A DNA stretch of 64,000 bases, from contig NZ_JHZB01000009.1 of the NCBI RefSeq assembly GCF_000621145.1, forward strand, positions 56,636-120,635, given 5' to 3'. The notes beneath the pieces are model-generated. The model worked only from the letters and a program-made list of their open reading frames with translations. It did not search any database and was not told where the DNA came from. Below are positions 50,779 to 60,505 of this stretch, one piece after another. Every line of letters starts with the position of its first letter. Position 1 is the stretch's first letter. Both the position numbers and the translations under genes were made by a program. This DNA is from Desulfobulbus elongatus DSM 2908 (GTDB lineage: Bacteria; Desulfobacterota; Desulfobulbia; Desulfobulbales; Desulfobulbaceae).

Positions 50779-52266
50779 TCATGATTTATCCAGCTTGCCG
50801 ACCAACGACAGGGTGAACGAGGCGCCCATGTATTTGAAATGGGGCTGCACCGCCATGGAGACCCTGTACCAGCCGGGTTCGCCCTCCACGTCGTTCACCG
50901 TGATCTGCGCCTTGCGCAGCGGCCGGCGGCTCCGGACCCCGGCGCTCGGGTTTTCCTGATCGGATACATACTGGGTTATCCATTTGTTCAACTCGTCCTC
51001 GAGCTGGCCGCGATCCTTCCAGGTGCCGATGTTCTCGCGCTGGATCACCTTGATGTAGTGCGCCAGGCGGCTGACCACGAAGTTGTAGGGCAGTTGCGTG
51101 CCCAGTTTGTAGTTGAGTTCGGCCTGTTTCCCTTCCGGAGAGTTGCCGAACATTTTCGGTTTCTGTACCGAATTGGCCGAGAAAAAGGCGGCATTGTCGC
51201 TGCCCTTGCGCATGGTCAGGGCGATGAAGCCCTCCTCGGCCAGCTCGAATTCGCGCCGGTCGGAGATCTGAATCTCGGTCGGGATCTTGGTTTGCAGATC
51301 CCCCATCGCCTCGTACTGGTACAGCGGCAGATCCTCGACGGCGCCGCCGCCCTGCGGCCCGATGATGTTCGCCGACATGCGGTACTTGGCGAAGCTGTCG
51401 GTGACCCGGGCGGCAAAGGCAAAGGCGGCGTTACCCCATAAGAACCGGTCGTTGCCGTCGGAGACGTCTTCCTTGAAGTCGAAGCTTTTCGCCGACTTGG
51501 TTTCGGCGCTGTAGGGGAGCCGAAGCAGAAAATGCGGCAGGGTCAGGGCCACATTGCGGGAATCCTCCGACTCGCGGAACGACTGCCACTTGGCGTACTG
51601 CGGCATCTCGAAAATCGACTTCAGGTCCTTGAGATTGGGCAGCCCGGAAAAATCCTCCTGGCCGAACATCCCGGCCCCGGCGGCAGCGACGAACGGCGCA
51701 TGGGCCATGGAGGCGACGCTGCCGATGTTCTGCAGCAGTTGAATGTCCTGCGGGCCGTAGCCGAATTCGAAGTCGCCCACCATCATGCCGTAGGGCTGGC
51801 CGCCGAACTGGCCGAATTCCTCGGTATAGGCCAGTTTGTACAGACCCGACTTGGTGATTTCCGGCGCATCCTCGAAATCGTCCAGGAGGTCCTGCTTGCT
51901 GACGTTGAGCATCTCGATTTTGATGTTCTCGCGAAAATCGGTATGATCCACCAGATATTTGAGAGAACGCCAGGACCGTTCCAGGGCCTGGAACTGGTCG
52001 TTGTGCAGAATCTCGCTCATCTGGATGCTCAGCTTGCGGTCGATCTCGGCCAGCATTTCGTCGACCAGGCCCTGGGAGATCTTGACCCCCGCCATTTCGG
52101 GCTTGAGCAACTGATCGATAAAGGCCTGCACGCCCTGTTTGGTGAGTTGATATCCCTCATCCGTCGGCCTCAGGCTGGTGGCCTGCACGATCTCGTCGAG
52201 CAGGGTCGCCTGCGCGCCGGTTTCAGTGGCTTCGGAACGTTGTGCTTCTTGTTGCTTCTCTGTCAT
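50779..52266 (-). CDS. tssC: TssC (VipB) sheath large subunit
   Basis: A 495-residue sheath protein with ILHNDQFQALERSWRSLKYLVDHTDF, the TssC signature, and YGMMVGDFEFG. Residues QYAKWQSFRESEDSRNVALTLPHFLLRLPY and the C-terminal RVSMAVQPHFKYMGASFTLSLVGKLD follow. It pairs with TssB immediately upstream. Confidence 0.97.
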   Translation of the reverse strand: MTEKQQEAQRSEATETGAQATLLDEIVQATSLRPTDEGYQLTKQGVQAFIDQLLKPEMAGVKISQGLVDEMLAEIDRKLSIQMSEILHNDQFQALERSWRSLKYLVDHTDFRENIKIEMLNVSKQDLLDDFEDAPEITKSGLYKLAYTEEFGQFGGQPYGMMVGDFEFGYGPQDIQLLQNIGSVASMAHAPFVAAAGAGMFGQEDFSGLPNLKDLKSIFEMPQYAKWQSFRESEDSRNVALTLPHFLLRLPYSAETKSAKSFDFKEDVSDGNDRFLWGNAAFAFAARVTDSFAKYRMSANIIGPQGGGAVEDLPLYQYEAMGDLQTKIPTEIQISDRREFELAEEGFIALTMRKGSDNAAFFSANSVQKPKMFGNSPEGKQAELNYKLGTQLPYNFVVSRLAHYIKVIQRENIGTWKDRGQLEDELNKWITQYVSDQENPSAGVRSRRPLRKAQITVNDVEGEPGWYRVSMAVQPHFKYMGASFTLSLVGKLDKS

Positions 52267-52292
52267 GGCCGTCTCTCTCGTTGAGTTGCGTG

Positions 52293-52775
52293 TTAATCAA
52301 TGCCCAATTCTTTCAGCAGCTTTTCGCGGGCACCCTCGTCGGCGACCAGTTGGGTCAGCTTTTTCTTGAAGTCCGGGATGTTGCCGAGGGGACCCTTGAT
52401 CGCCTTCAGCGCCTCGCGCAACTCGTAGAGTTTTTTCAATTCCGGCACCTTCTGCAGGATGGAGTCGGGTTCGAAATCGGCAAGGCTCTTGAAGTCGAGG
52501 TCAAGGCTCATGACCGCGTCCGCTTCCTCCGACAGCTTGTTGTCGACCGTGGTTTTAAGGTTGAGGTCGTGCGCCTTGAGCACTTCGTTGAAATTGTCCT
52601 TGTCGACGTTAATGGACGCCCGCTCCTCGACCATGCGACCGTCCTCTTTCTGGGTGAAATCGCCCATCACCAGAATCTTCATCGGCAGTTCGACCTCTTG
52701 CTTCGCGTCGCCGATTGCCGGTCGGTACACGACGTTCACTCTTTCCTTGGGAGCTACCGAACCTTCCTTTGCCAT
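52293..52775 (-). CDS. tssB: TssB (VipA) sheath small subunit
   Basis: A 160-residue protein: RVNVVYRPAIGDAKQEVELPMKILVMGDFTQKEDGRMVEERASINVDKDNFNEVLKAHDLNL is the TssB N-terminal signature, and SLADFEPDSILQKVPELKKLYELREAL follows. ATG 52775 has AAGGAG upstream. Confidence 0.97.
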   Translation of the reverse strand: MAKEGSVAPKERVNVVYRPAIGDAKQEVELPMKILVMGDFTQKEDGRMVEERASINVDKDNFNEVLKAHDLNLKTTVDNKLSEEADAVMSLDLDFKSLADFEPDSILQKVPELKKLYELREALKAIKGPLGNIPDFKKKLTQLVADEGAREKLLKELGID

Positions 52776-52828
52776 GGCATCCTTCTCCTTATCTCTGTGT
52801 GTTAAGACCGTGATCCGTTTCCAGCCGA

Positions 52829-54412
52829 CTACTTGACATCCAGGGCCCGCGCCGGGTTCAGCAGGGCCAGCCGGTGCAGGACCTCATTCATCCGTGCCGA
52901 GGCCTGCTCGTTGCTTTCCTGGAGGCGCAGCGCCTGGTACACCACCTCAAGCGTCTCTTCCGCCAGTTCCGGTTCCCACTGCTCGAGGCCATGACGGTCG
53001 AGTTGCGCCACCAGGGATTCGGCAAAGGGCACGGCCAGGGCCGCCTGTTGCTGCCGGCACAGCAGCCGGCAGATCTCCGCTGTCCACAACAACTGCTCGC
53101 GACCGCCACCGGCGGTCCTCAGGCCGTGACGCAGTTCGTTCAGGGCCTCGGTCAGCTTGCCGTCTTTGGCCAACGCCCACGCCGCCGCCAGCTTCGCCGC
53201 AATGCCTCCCCGCTCGCCTTGGGCCTCGTCGGGCACCACTGTGCCGTCCGTCCCCTTGGTGATGCGAAATTCCTTGAGCCAAGCCCGGGTGGCCTGATCC
53301 GCAAAGGGAGTGCCGTCGTTGAAGGACAATTTTTCGATACCGGGCAGCCGCCTGACCAGCAGCCGGGTCTCGTGTGCCACCCCTTCGCTGGCCAGTTCCT
53401 TGCCCAGGCGGTCGAGGGCCTCGGCGACATACCGGTTCAGGTCGAGCCAGAACAGATGCTGGCGCAGCTGGGCTTCGGCCGTCTGCAGCAGCGCCGGCCA
53501 ATTGCCGCTTTCCTCCAGGCTGCGCACCAGCGATACCACTTGGTCGTCGGGCGGCGGCACCAGGGTGGTGCCATCGCTGGCGGGCGGCAGGCTGTCGACG
53601 GGAAACCAGGCCACGATCCGGTTCAGGCGAAAAGCGAGCGGATGAAAGGGATCGTTCTGCAGAAACTGGGTGGCGGCCACCCGCAGAAATTCACTGCCGC
53701 GCGCCAGGTTCTTTTCCGGCGTGGCGCTGTCCGACGCGATCGGAGCCTCGTGGCGCGGCCCGCTCGCCAGCGGCTGGGCCGGCGGACGGGGTTCGGTGGC
53801 AGTCGCAGGGACAGCTGGCGTTTCCGGGGCCACCGGCTCAGGATCCTGCTGCGGTTCCGGAATCGCCGCTTCGGCGATCAGCGTGCCGAGCGCTTGGATG
53901 GTCGGCCGGAAAAGGGGCGAATCCTCCAACTGTTCGCCAAGGAAGCGGTCGATTTCTTCGAAGTCGTCGAGCAGGGCCTGCCGCGCCTCGTGGTCCCATT
54001 GCTCGCCGGTGCCGGCCTCGATCAGTTTGTCGATCTGCTCCTTCCACCAGACCAGCGCGTTGCGCCGGCCCCGCATGCGTTTCTTTTCCGGAAAACACTG
54101 GTCCCAATAGGTGAGGAGGAGGTCCCTGACCACCCGAACGCCCTGGGCAAAGCCGCGCCAGCCGCCGGTGTGCTGCCAGGCGACGGACAGGCAGCAGGCG
54201 ACGAGAATATGCTTTGACCTGGTCTGCAATATCTCGGCGGCAAGGTTCTGGATGGCCTGCCAGTCGATGCCGCCCTCGGCGGTCGGCGAGGAAAGCTTCT
54301 TGATCTCGAGGGAGAGCTGCTCGTAGAGCGGCTCGGTGGCGAGATCGATGCCGGCCGGCAAGGCTTCCGAGATCGGGGCTGTACCCAAATCGGTGTATTC
54401 CATCGGATTCAT
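52829..54412 (-). CDS. tssA: TssA (ImpA_N / VasJ type)
   Basis: A 527-residue protein with an N-terminal ImpA_N domain (WQAIQNLAAEILQTRSKHILVACCLSVAWQHTGGWRGFAQGVRVVRDLLLTYWDQCFPEKKRMRGRRNALVWWKEQI). A Pro/Ala-rich linker and a VasJ-type C-terminal domain (DPFHPLAFRLNRIVAWFPVDSLPP...) follow. ATG 54412 overlaps the end of the TssM C-terminal gene by 4 bases. TssA organises sheath and tube assembly or anchors its distal end. Confidence 0.9.
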   Translation of the reverse strand: MNPMEYTDLGTAPISEALPAGIDLATEPLYEQLSLEIKKLSSPTAEGGIDWQAIQNLAAEILQTRSKHILVACCLSVAWQHTGGWRGFAQGVRVVRDLLLTYWDQCFPEKKRMRGRRNALVWWKEQIDKLIEAGTGEQWDHEARQALLDDFEEIDRFLGEQLEDSPLFRPTIQALGTLIAEAAIPEPQQDPEPVAPETPAVPATATEPRPPAQPLASGPRHEAPIASDSATPEKNLARGSEFLRVAATQFLQNDPFHPLAFRLNRIVAWFPVDSLPPASDGTTLVPPPDDQVVSLVRSLEESGNWPALLQTAEAQLRQHLFWLDLNRYVAEALDRLGKELASEGVAHETRLLVRRLPGIEKLSFNDGTPFADQATRAWLKEFRITKGTDGTVVPDEAQGERGGIAAKLAAAWALAKDGKLTEALNELRHGLRTAGGGREQLLWTAEICRLLCRQQQAALAVPFAESLVAQLDRHGLEQWEPELAEETLEVVYQALRLQESNEQASARMNEVLHRLALLNPARALDVK

Positions 54413-57228
54413 GGCTGTTTCTTCCCTGCATCCGGCTTGGGGCCGCGACTCGACTCCATCTCCGTCTGGACGGATTGAAAGGTGCGGAGCAACGGCGCAC
54501 TCGTTTTCAGCGCGGCCGGCAACCGGGCGATGGCAGCCCGCGCCTCTTCCCTGAAGGCGAAGGAACCGCCGATCACCACGAACCATGTGCCCTGCGCGTC
54601 GTGCTTTCGGTACCAGTGGACCGGAATGTCAGCGTATTTCTCGCACAATCCCTTGAGGGCCTGCTGCGAGCGCAGGCTCATCAACTGGATGGTCACGGCG
54701 CCGGCCGGCTGTCCCTGAATCCAAGAGGCGGAGTCGTCACAGGAGGCTGCGGCGCGATCCGCCACCGCAGGAGGCCGGAGGGCAATGCTCGTTTTCTTGG
54801 CATGGAGCGCAGTGACGGCTGCGGCTGGAAGCCGCAAAATCGCGTCGGAGGCCGGGCGAACGGTTTCGATATGGAGCGGCACGGTATCGAAGGCGTCCGC
54901 ATGATGCACGGGCGGCACTTTTTCCAGAAACAGCTTCTCGGGGATGGCGGTGGGGATGCGCTGCAGCCACTGGCGCACATCCGGGGCGCCGCTGATACCG
55001 TAGGCAATGGTCACCTGCTCGACCTTCTGCTCCAGCAGCCCCTTGCTGTCCCCCGCCAGATCCTTGAGGGCGTAGGTTTGGCGTCCGTCCTGGAAATCAT
55101 TGAGAAACTGGGGGAATCCCAAGGCACCCGGATAGCGTTTGCTCAATGTCGTCTCGCCCGGGAACTTCAGGGTGATGACCACGTCACCGCAGGACGAAGG
55201 CGTCCAGGTGAATGCAGCCTGGTCGGCATAGTTCCAGTTTTCCAGCACGTATTGCCTGCTGGCGCACTGCATCTCTATCTTGGCGTAAAACGGATGGGTT
55301 TGTGCCTCGGGATTGACGTTCAAGGGCAGATTGCTCAAGGTGACGGTCAACTCCTTCGCATAGTCCTTGCTTGCCCGGGTGCCCTCGAACAAAAAGGAGA
55401 GCACGTCCTGGCGAAACGGCAGGCTCATCCCGTAGGTGGTGCGGGGGCGATAGCCGCTGTTGGTCAGTTCAAGAAACGGCGCCGCCGGGCCGGCGAGAAA
55501 TTTCGGCACCGGGCTGTCGGCCTGGGAAAAGAGGGCGGCCAACTGGGGCGCTGCGGCCTGCGCGCCCAACGGCGCGGTCACGGTCCCCGTCCATTCCCGT
55601 TGCAGCACGTCGGCTGCCTCGCCCAGGGCCACCTGCAGCACGAAATCCAGGGGCGCGAACACCAGGCGGGTGGCCAGGGTATCGTCGGCGCCGCCGGTCT
55701 CGAGGGTCACCAGTTTGCGGAAATCGGCGTAGGCGGAAAAAAAGCCGGAACTCTCGCCCTGCTGCAATCCCCGGAAAAACTTGCCGAACTGATCGACACG
55801 TTCCTCCCGATGGACGGTCACCGGAGAGAGGGCCGACAAATCGGCAAGATAACTGGCCCAGAGTTCCGCCAGTTGGTCCCTGACCGACACGGATAGGGCA
55901 ATGCGCTGCCCGGTCAGTTCCTCGCCCTTGTGGGTCACATTCGCGGTGAGCGCGGTGAGCTTCTCGGTCACGCCCCCGGTTTTGCTGGTCTGATTTTCGA
56001 TGAATCGATCCCAGCCCGCGGCCAATATCTGCCACTGCCGCACCCAGGCCGGCCGGTCCTGCTGATCGGCGAGCCCCTTGATTTCATCGGCAAAACGAAC
56101 GAAAACCCGAAAATACGGACCGTCCTGACGCAAAACCGAACCGGCCGCCACGATATTTCCCGGGGATTCCGAGAGCAGTCTCCCCTGCTCGATGAACTCA
56201 CTGGTAAACCGTTCCCAGGCCGTGAAAAACTGCTGCCAGTAACTTTGCCAGAAAAGGGCGGCAATGGCTTCGGCATCTTTCTTGTCGAGTGGCTGCACAA
56301 GCTGCTTGAAAAACGTCTCCGTCTGCGTGCGGCCCTGGAGCGTGAAACCGCCCGGAATTTCGATCCAGCCGGGCTGGGGAAAATCGATCCAGAAATCTTC
56401 GATGGCCACCGGCAAGGCGGTGATTTCCGGCGAAGCCCACAGCCAAGCCGCTTCCTGACCGCGGACCCGGCTCAGGAGGTTCTGGATCTCCGAGGGATAG
56501 TCATAGACGGCGTCATCGCCGTGAGACGCCGGCCGCCATTGCAGATAGGCCCGGTAGAGAGGACCGATGGGAACCCCGACCGCCTCGGGAAAAAGGACGC
56601 GCCAGAAAGGATCGGTCAGGGCCGCGTACTGTTGCCCATCCGCCGCCTTGTCGCCGACACCTCCGGACAGCAGTCGCCACTGCCCCAAAAGAAACCTGGC
56701 GTATCCCTGTTTCTGTTCCGCGGAGAAATCCTTGTTGACAGCGCGCCAATGGGCCAGGGCCAACGCCTCCAATCGGCGCACGCTGCTCTCGAACAGGCTG
56801 ACGTATCGTTGTTTGAGTTCCTGCTCGTACCGAAGCGACTGGTCGAAGCCGAAGCGGCTGATGATCAGGGTCCGGTTTTTTCCGTGCACTGTTTCGATAT
56901 CGTGACGCAACCGGTCGAGGTCCTGCAAGGAAACGGACGCTGGCTCGGTCGGAGCGCTTGCCTGCTGCTGGCCGGGGCCGCTCTGCAATGCCTGATGGTT
57001 CTGGTAATAGGTGAATCCGAGCCAACCCGCGAAGCCGGCCGCCAAAAGATACCAGGCCAACAACCCCACGCCCAGGGTGGTGCGCATCGAACGAAGCCGC
57101 CCGGCCAACGGCAGGTGCACATCCCGGTCGCGTGGCACCCTGTCCTGAAAAAGGGCGCGCAGAAACAGGCTGCGCCGGGATGGCAGCCGCTGTTCGCCGC
57201 GCTCGTCGTGTAGCCGTTGTTCAGTCAT
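54409..57228 (-). CDS. tssM: TssM C-terminal part with SPOR-like tail
   Basis: A 939-residue second half of TssM (IcmF/VasK). It begins with the segment that normally follows the ATPase domain (SRRSLFLRALFQDRVPRDRDVH), then a transmembrane helix (TTLGVGLLAWYLLAAGFAGWLGFTYY) and the large periplasmic IcmF-related and C-terminal domains (TWTPSSCGDVVITLKFPGE; FLNDFQDGRQTYALKDLAGDSKGLLEQKVEQVTIAYGISG). The last ~100 residues (ASWIQGQPAGAVTIQLMSLRSQQALKGLCEKY...HDAQGTWFVVIGGSFAFREEARAAIARLPAALKTSAPLLRTFQSVQ) look like a DamX-style SPOR domain that binds denuded peptidoglycan. It overlaps the first half by 8 bases in another frame. Confidence 0.88.
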   Translation of the reverse strand: MTEQRLHDERGEQRLPSRRSLFLRALFQDRVPRDRDVHLPLAGRLRSMRTTLGVGLLAWYLLAAGFAGWLGFTYYQNHQALQSGPGQQQASAPTEPASVSLQDLDRLRHDIETVHGKNRTLIISRFGFDQSLRYEQELKQRYVSLFESSVRRLEALALAHWRAVNKDFSAEQKQGYARFLLGQWRLLSGGVGDKAADGQQYAALTDPFWRVLFPEAVGVPIGPLYRAYLQWRPASHGDDAVYDYPSEIQNLLSRVRGQEAAWLWASPEITALPVAIEDFWIDFPQPGWIEIPGGFTLQGRTQTETFFKQLVQPLDKKDAEAIAALFWQSYWQQFFTAWERFTSEFIEQGRLLSESPGNIVAAGSVLRQDGPYFRVFVRFADEIKGLADQQDRPAWVRQWQILAAGWDRFIENQTSKTGGVTEKLTALTANVTHKGEELTGQRIALSVSVRDQLAELWASYLADLSALSPVTVHREERVDQFGKFFRGLQQGESSGFFSAYADFRKLVTLETGGADDTLATRLVFAPLDFVLQVALGEAADVLQREWTGTVTAPLGAQAAAPQLAALFSQADSPVPKFLAGPAAPFLELTNSGYRPRTTYGMSLPFRQDVLSFLFEGTRASKDYAKELTVTLSNLPLNVNPEAQTHPFYAKIEMQCASRQYVLENWNYADQAAFTWTPSSCGDVVITLKFPGETTLSKRYPGALGFPQFLNDFQDGRQTYALKDLAGDSKGLLEQKVEQVTIAYGISGAPDVRQWLQRIPTAIPEKLFLEKVPPVHHADAFDTVPLHIETVRPASDAILRLPAAAVTALHAKKTSIALRPPAVADRAAASCDDSASWIQGQPAGAVTIQLMSLRSQQALKGLCEKYADIPVHWYRKHDAQGTWFVVIGGSFAFREEARAAIARLPAALKTSAPLLRTFQSVQTEMESSRGPKPDAGKKQP

Positions 57229-58402
57229 TTCTGGCCCGTTGTTCAGCCGCATCGGCAGGCGGAGGCGCATAGCCGATCAAATGCAGGAAAGGCGAAAAAG
57301 GCTGCCCCTGATGCTGTCCGCTGGAAAAATACATACCGCGCAAAAAGGGCGTTTCGAGATATTGATCGAAACCGAACAGCCCCTGGCCGTACTGACCCAA
57401 GGGTTCCAATAACAGTTGGAACTCATTGGGAAACTGCACGGCACCGGGGTAGTATTCCAACTTGACCGTATGCGCCAGGATCTGGCGTAGGCCATGCAGA
57501 CGTCGGCGCAAGGTACCGAAGGCCTGGTCGAGTGTCTGCTGCCAGGGGCAATCGGGCGTGCTGTTGACGACGCCCATGCTGCCTTCGACCTGGTCGTCGC
57601 CGAACCCCTGGAAGAAATCGTTGAAGCCGTGCACCAGATCCATCTTGGTGATCAGCAGATAGATCGGCAGACGATTGCCGGTCAACTGCATCAACTGGTT
57701 CAACCGCTGGCGGATCGTCTGTCCCTTGCGCAGCAGGGTGGCGGCGTCTTCGCGCAGCAACCGGTCGGCGGCGACACTGACGATCACCCCTTGCAGGGTC
57801 TTGCGCCGGCGCGTTTTGAAGAGCAATTCGAGGAAGACTTCCCACTCCTTGCGATCCTGCACATCGTCGACCGGGATCGAATACCGGCCGGCGGTATCGA
57901 GGATGACCGCCTGCTCGCAGAACCACCAGTCGCAATTGCGAGTTCCCTGCCGCTGCGCACGGGGATCTATATCCGTGAGCGGCGAACTGGTCCGGGAATG
58001 CTTGATGGCGGTGGTCTTGCCGTCCCTGGACTCGCCCAGCATCAGATACCACGGCATGACCTTCAGCGGGTTGCCGGCGCGCCGCAGGGAGGATTGTTTC
58101 AGATCCCGCAGGGCCTTGGCCCAATGAGTGCGGAGTTCCTGTTCGGCATCATGCTGCGGGGACAACTCCGCCGGAGGCAACGAATCCGCTGCGGCAACAT
58201 GCTGAATGAGCCTTTTTTGCCGTCTCCGCACCATCAGGCGCCGGAGGAGACAGAGGCCAAAGAACAAACCGAGAATACCGGCATAGCTGGCCACGCCGAC
58301 CCACCAGGGGAGTTCCCAGATCAGAAGGGCCCAGAAGAGCAGGCCGGCCAAACCGAGCAGAAGCGCGCACCAGAGCAGCACTTTCAGGATAGTTTTAAGC
58401 AT
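57221..58402 (-). CDS. tssM: TssM N-terminal part (membrane hairpin and NTPase domain)
   Basis: A 393-residue first half of TssM: two membrane helices (residues ~5-52), then a GTPase-like domain with Walker A GESRDGKT at 123-130, DTAGRYSIP, and the TKMDLVHGFNDFF G4-like segment. The final part LRGMYFSSGQHQGQPFSPFLHLIG is the usual junction leading into the rest of TssM. It stops at 57221 while the second half starts at 57228 in a different frame, so TssM is either truly two chains or joined by frameshifting. Confidence 0.9.
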   Translation of the reverse strand: MLKTILKVLLWCALLLGLAGLLFWALLIWELPWWVGVASYAGILGLFFGLCLLRRLMVRRRQKRLIQHVAAADSLPPAELSPQHDAEQELRTHWAKALRDLKQSSLRRAGNPLKVMPWYLMLGESRDGKTTAIKHSRTSSPLTDIDPRAQRQGTRNCDWWFCEQAVILDTAGRYSIPVDDVQDRKEWEVFLELLFKTRRRKTLQGVIVSVAADRLLREDAATLLRKGQTIRQRLNQLMQLTGNRLPIYLLITKMDLVHGFNDFFQGFGDDQVEGSMGVVNSTPDCPWQQTLDQAFGTLRRRLHGLRQILAHTVKLEYYPGAVQFPNEFQLLLEPLGQYGQGLFGFDQYLETPFLRGMYFSSGQHQGQPFSPFLHLIGYAPPPADAAEQRARND

Positions 58403-58445
58403 GGGCGCAACGTTCTGTTGAAAAGGGCGGCATTCGTTTCCCCCT

Positions 58446-59105
58446 TCAAACGGGGGCCAGGAGCCTGGCCTGCAACCAGCAATACAGCCCGAGGAGAAGC
58501 ACGACCGGCACCAGCCACAGCAGCGCCAGCAGCAGCGGGCGCAGGAAACGGAAGAAGGGCCTGCGGCCATGCTCCATGCTCAATGCGGCCACCGGGAACA
58601 ACTCCCCCTCCATTGTCAGCGGCAGTTCCCTGACATATTTGCCGAGATTCTTCTCGGCAATCTCCCTGAGGCGGGAACTGTCGTCAGCGTCGAAATACTG
58701 CCCGCGAAAACCCAGCGCCAGGCAGATATCGTACACCTCCCGCAATTCGATGTCGATCTCGCCCAACTGCTCCAGGCGCTCGAAAAAATCGCGGCCGGCC
58801 AAGGTGGTATTGAAATAACGCCGTTGCAGGCTTTTCCCCACCCAGGCATCCCTGCCGGCCCAATCGAGATTGAGCAGTTGTTCGTCCACCCAGGCCGCCA
58901 CCGGATAGAGCCCAGCCAGCCACAGGTTGTCCGCGCAGCCGATGTCACTTGCCAGTTTGCGGGAGCGGGCCAGCAACCGTTCAAGTACGGCGGCGCCGTC
59001 ATCCGCACTCCCCGCCAGGCTGGGATCATGCGTCAGGTAGAGAACATAACTGAGTATTTCCGTGTAGCTATCGAGCAGCGTGCCACGATACGGTGCCTCA
59101 CCCAT
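58446..59105 (-). CDS. tssL: TssL (DotU/IcmH) membrane protein
   Basis: A 219-residue tail-anchored protein with cytoplasmic helical domain (YPVAAWVDEQLLNLDWAGRDAWVGKSLQRRYFNTTLAGRDFFERLEQL) and (EVYDICLALGFRGQYF), then one C-terminal membrane helix (FLRPLLLALLWLVPVVLLLGLYCWL). It lacks a periplasmic peptidoglycan-binding extension. It works in the membrane complex with TssJ and TssM. Confidence 0.96.
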   Translation of the reverse strand: MGEAPYRGTLLDSYTEILSYVLYLTHDPSLAGSADDGAAVLERLLARSRKLASDIGCADNLWLAGLYPVAAWVDEQLLNLDWAGRDAWVGKSLQRRYFNTTLAGRDFFERLEQLGEIDIELREVYDICLALGFRGQYFDADDSSRLREIAEKNLGKYVRELPLTMEGELFPVAALSMEHGRRPFFRFLRPLLLALLWLVPVVLLLGLYCWLQARLLAPV

Positions 59106-59110
59106 TGCAG

Positions 59111-60505
59111 CTAGACCCTGGAAATGACCAATTCGACAACGGCATCCTCAGGGGCTTCATCCCAGAACAGACAGATGCTGCGGGCATTGCGGACCCCGAG
59201 CCATTGACGGTTGTTGTGGTCAAGTTTGAAATAGGAGGCCTCGCTCCGCTTGGGCAACCCTGGCGGCGGGGCCAGCCGATGCCGGAAGGGGACACCGGGC
59301 AAAGCGCGGGCGACCAGATGCTTGATGTCCTCCGGCCCGCCGATCTTTGCCGCCTGAAATGACTGGATGATGTTCTCCGGGGCCCCGTGGCTGCTCACCA
59401 CCAGGGTGAACACGTTGCTCGGATCGAAATCTTCGGCCGGAATATCGGCCTGGAACAAGGCGTCCTTGCGTTTGAGGGTGATCAGATTGCCGCCGCCGAT
59501 CAACAGTTCGTTCAGCAGTTCTTCGATCAGTTGATGGGCGGCATGGAAGCAGGACGTGAGATCGAGGTGATCATAGGATGGCAGCAGGGAGCGCCCGTCC
59601 TTGAGCTGGCCGAGGACGTTGACCCGCTCGGAGAAGGAACTGAGTTCACCGACGAGCCGACGCAGGAAACCGTAGGCGTGCCACGGATGCATGTGCGGCG
59701 TCTCGACCAGATAGACCAATTCCGCCAAATACCGGTTGAGCGTGGTCAGGACCAGGAGATGGGGAAGAAAATGCGCCTCGAAATCCGAGGACTGAATGCC
59801 CCCGGACAGCTTGTACGACTCAAAAACCCGAACGCGGGAAAGCAACTGCTCGCGGATATCCTTGAGCAGATACGGCAATTCCTCGCAACCGCTCAGGAAA
59901 ACGACCGGGGGAATGAAATCCTGGACAACACGGACCTCGTTGGCGTCGAGGCGGATCTGCAACGCCGGCAACAGCATGTAGTCGCCGCTGTCGGCGACTT
60001 CATCGGCCCAGATGATCTTGACCAGATGGTCGAGATACCGAACCTGGGCCAGGGGACCGCCCAGATGCAGGTCAGCGGTTTCGATCGGATCGACTTGACT
60101 CAGATAACGGCTTTCCAGGTTCTGCAGCTCGGCACCGGCGGCGGGGGCCGCGACGTTCGCAGTCCCGAGCTTCCAGCGGCGCAGGCCGAGATAGACGGTC
60201 ATCGGCGCGCCTTCCCCCTCTTCCAGGGGGATGGATTGAAACGACCGGGCAGGAAGCCGGCCATTGCCGGGGCACGCGACCCACGATCCGTCGGGAAACA
60301 GCAATTCGCACTGCTGGATGTCGACCACCCGCTCTTGCAGGGCATTGTAATTGACCTGCAGCTTGCAGATGCCCCACCCATGGGGGGATTGTTGTCTCTG
60401 CAGGGCGGCGAATCGCTCCTGCGCCGCGAAATCGAGCTGTTGCAGATGTTGCGGCTGGAGGAACAGTCCCTGATGCCAAAGAATGGGTCGGCTCGGTTGG
60501 ATCAT
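59111..60505 (-). CDS. tssK: TssK baseplate-membrane connector
   Basis: A 464-residue protein starting MIQPSRPILWHQGLFLQPQHLQQLD, the TssK hallmark. It includes FIPPVVFLSGCEELPYLLKDI, and a C-terminal domain of about 130 residues that contacts TssL/TssM. ATG 60505 overlaps the tssJ stop in ATGA. Confidence 0.96.
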   Translation of the reverse strand: MIQPSRPILWHQGLFLQPQHLQQLDFAAQERFAALQRQQSPHGWGICKLQVNYNALQERVVDIQQCELLFPDGSWVACPGNGRLPARSFQSIPLEEGEGAPMTVYLGLRRWKLGTANVAAPAAGAELQNLESRYLSQVDPIETADLHLGGPLAQVRYLDHLVKIIWADEVADSGDYMLLPALQIRLDANEVRVVQDFIPPVVFLSGCEELPYLLKDIREQLLSRVRVFESYKLSGGIQSSDFEAHFLPHLLVLTTLNRYLAELVYLVETPHMHPWHAYGFLRRLVGELSSFSERVNVLGQLKDGRSLLPSYDHLDLTSCFHAAHQLIEELLNELLIGGGNLITLKRKDALFQADIPAEDFDPSNVFTLVVSSHGAPENIIQSFQAAKIGGPEDIKHLVARALPGVPFRHRLAPPPGLPKRSEASYFKLDHNNRQWLGVRNARSICLFWDEAPEDAVVELVISRV

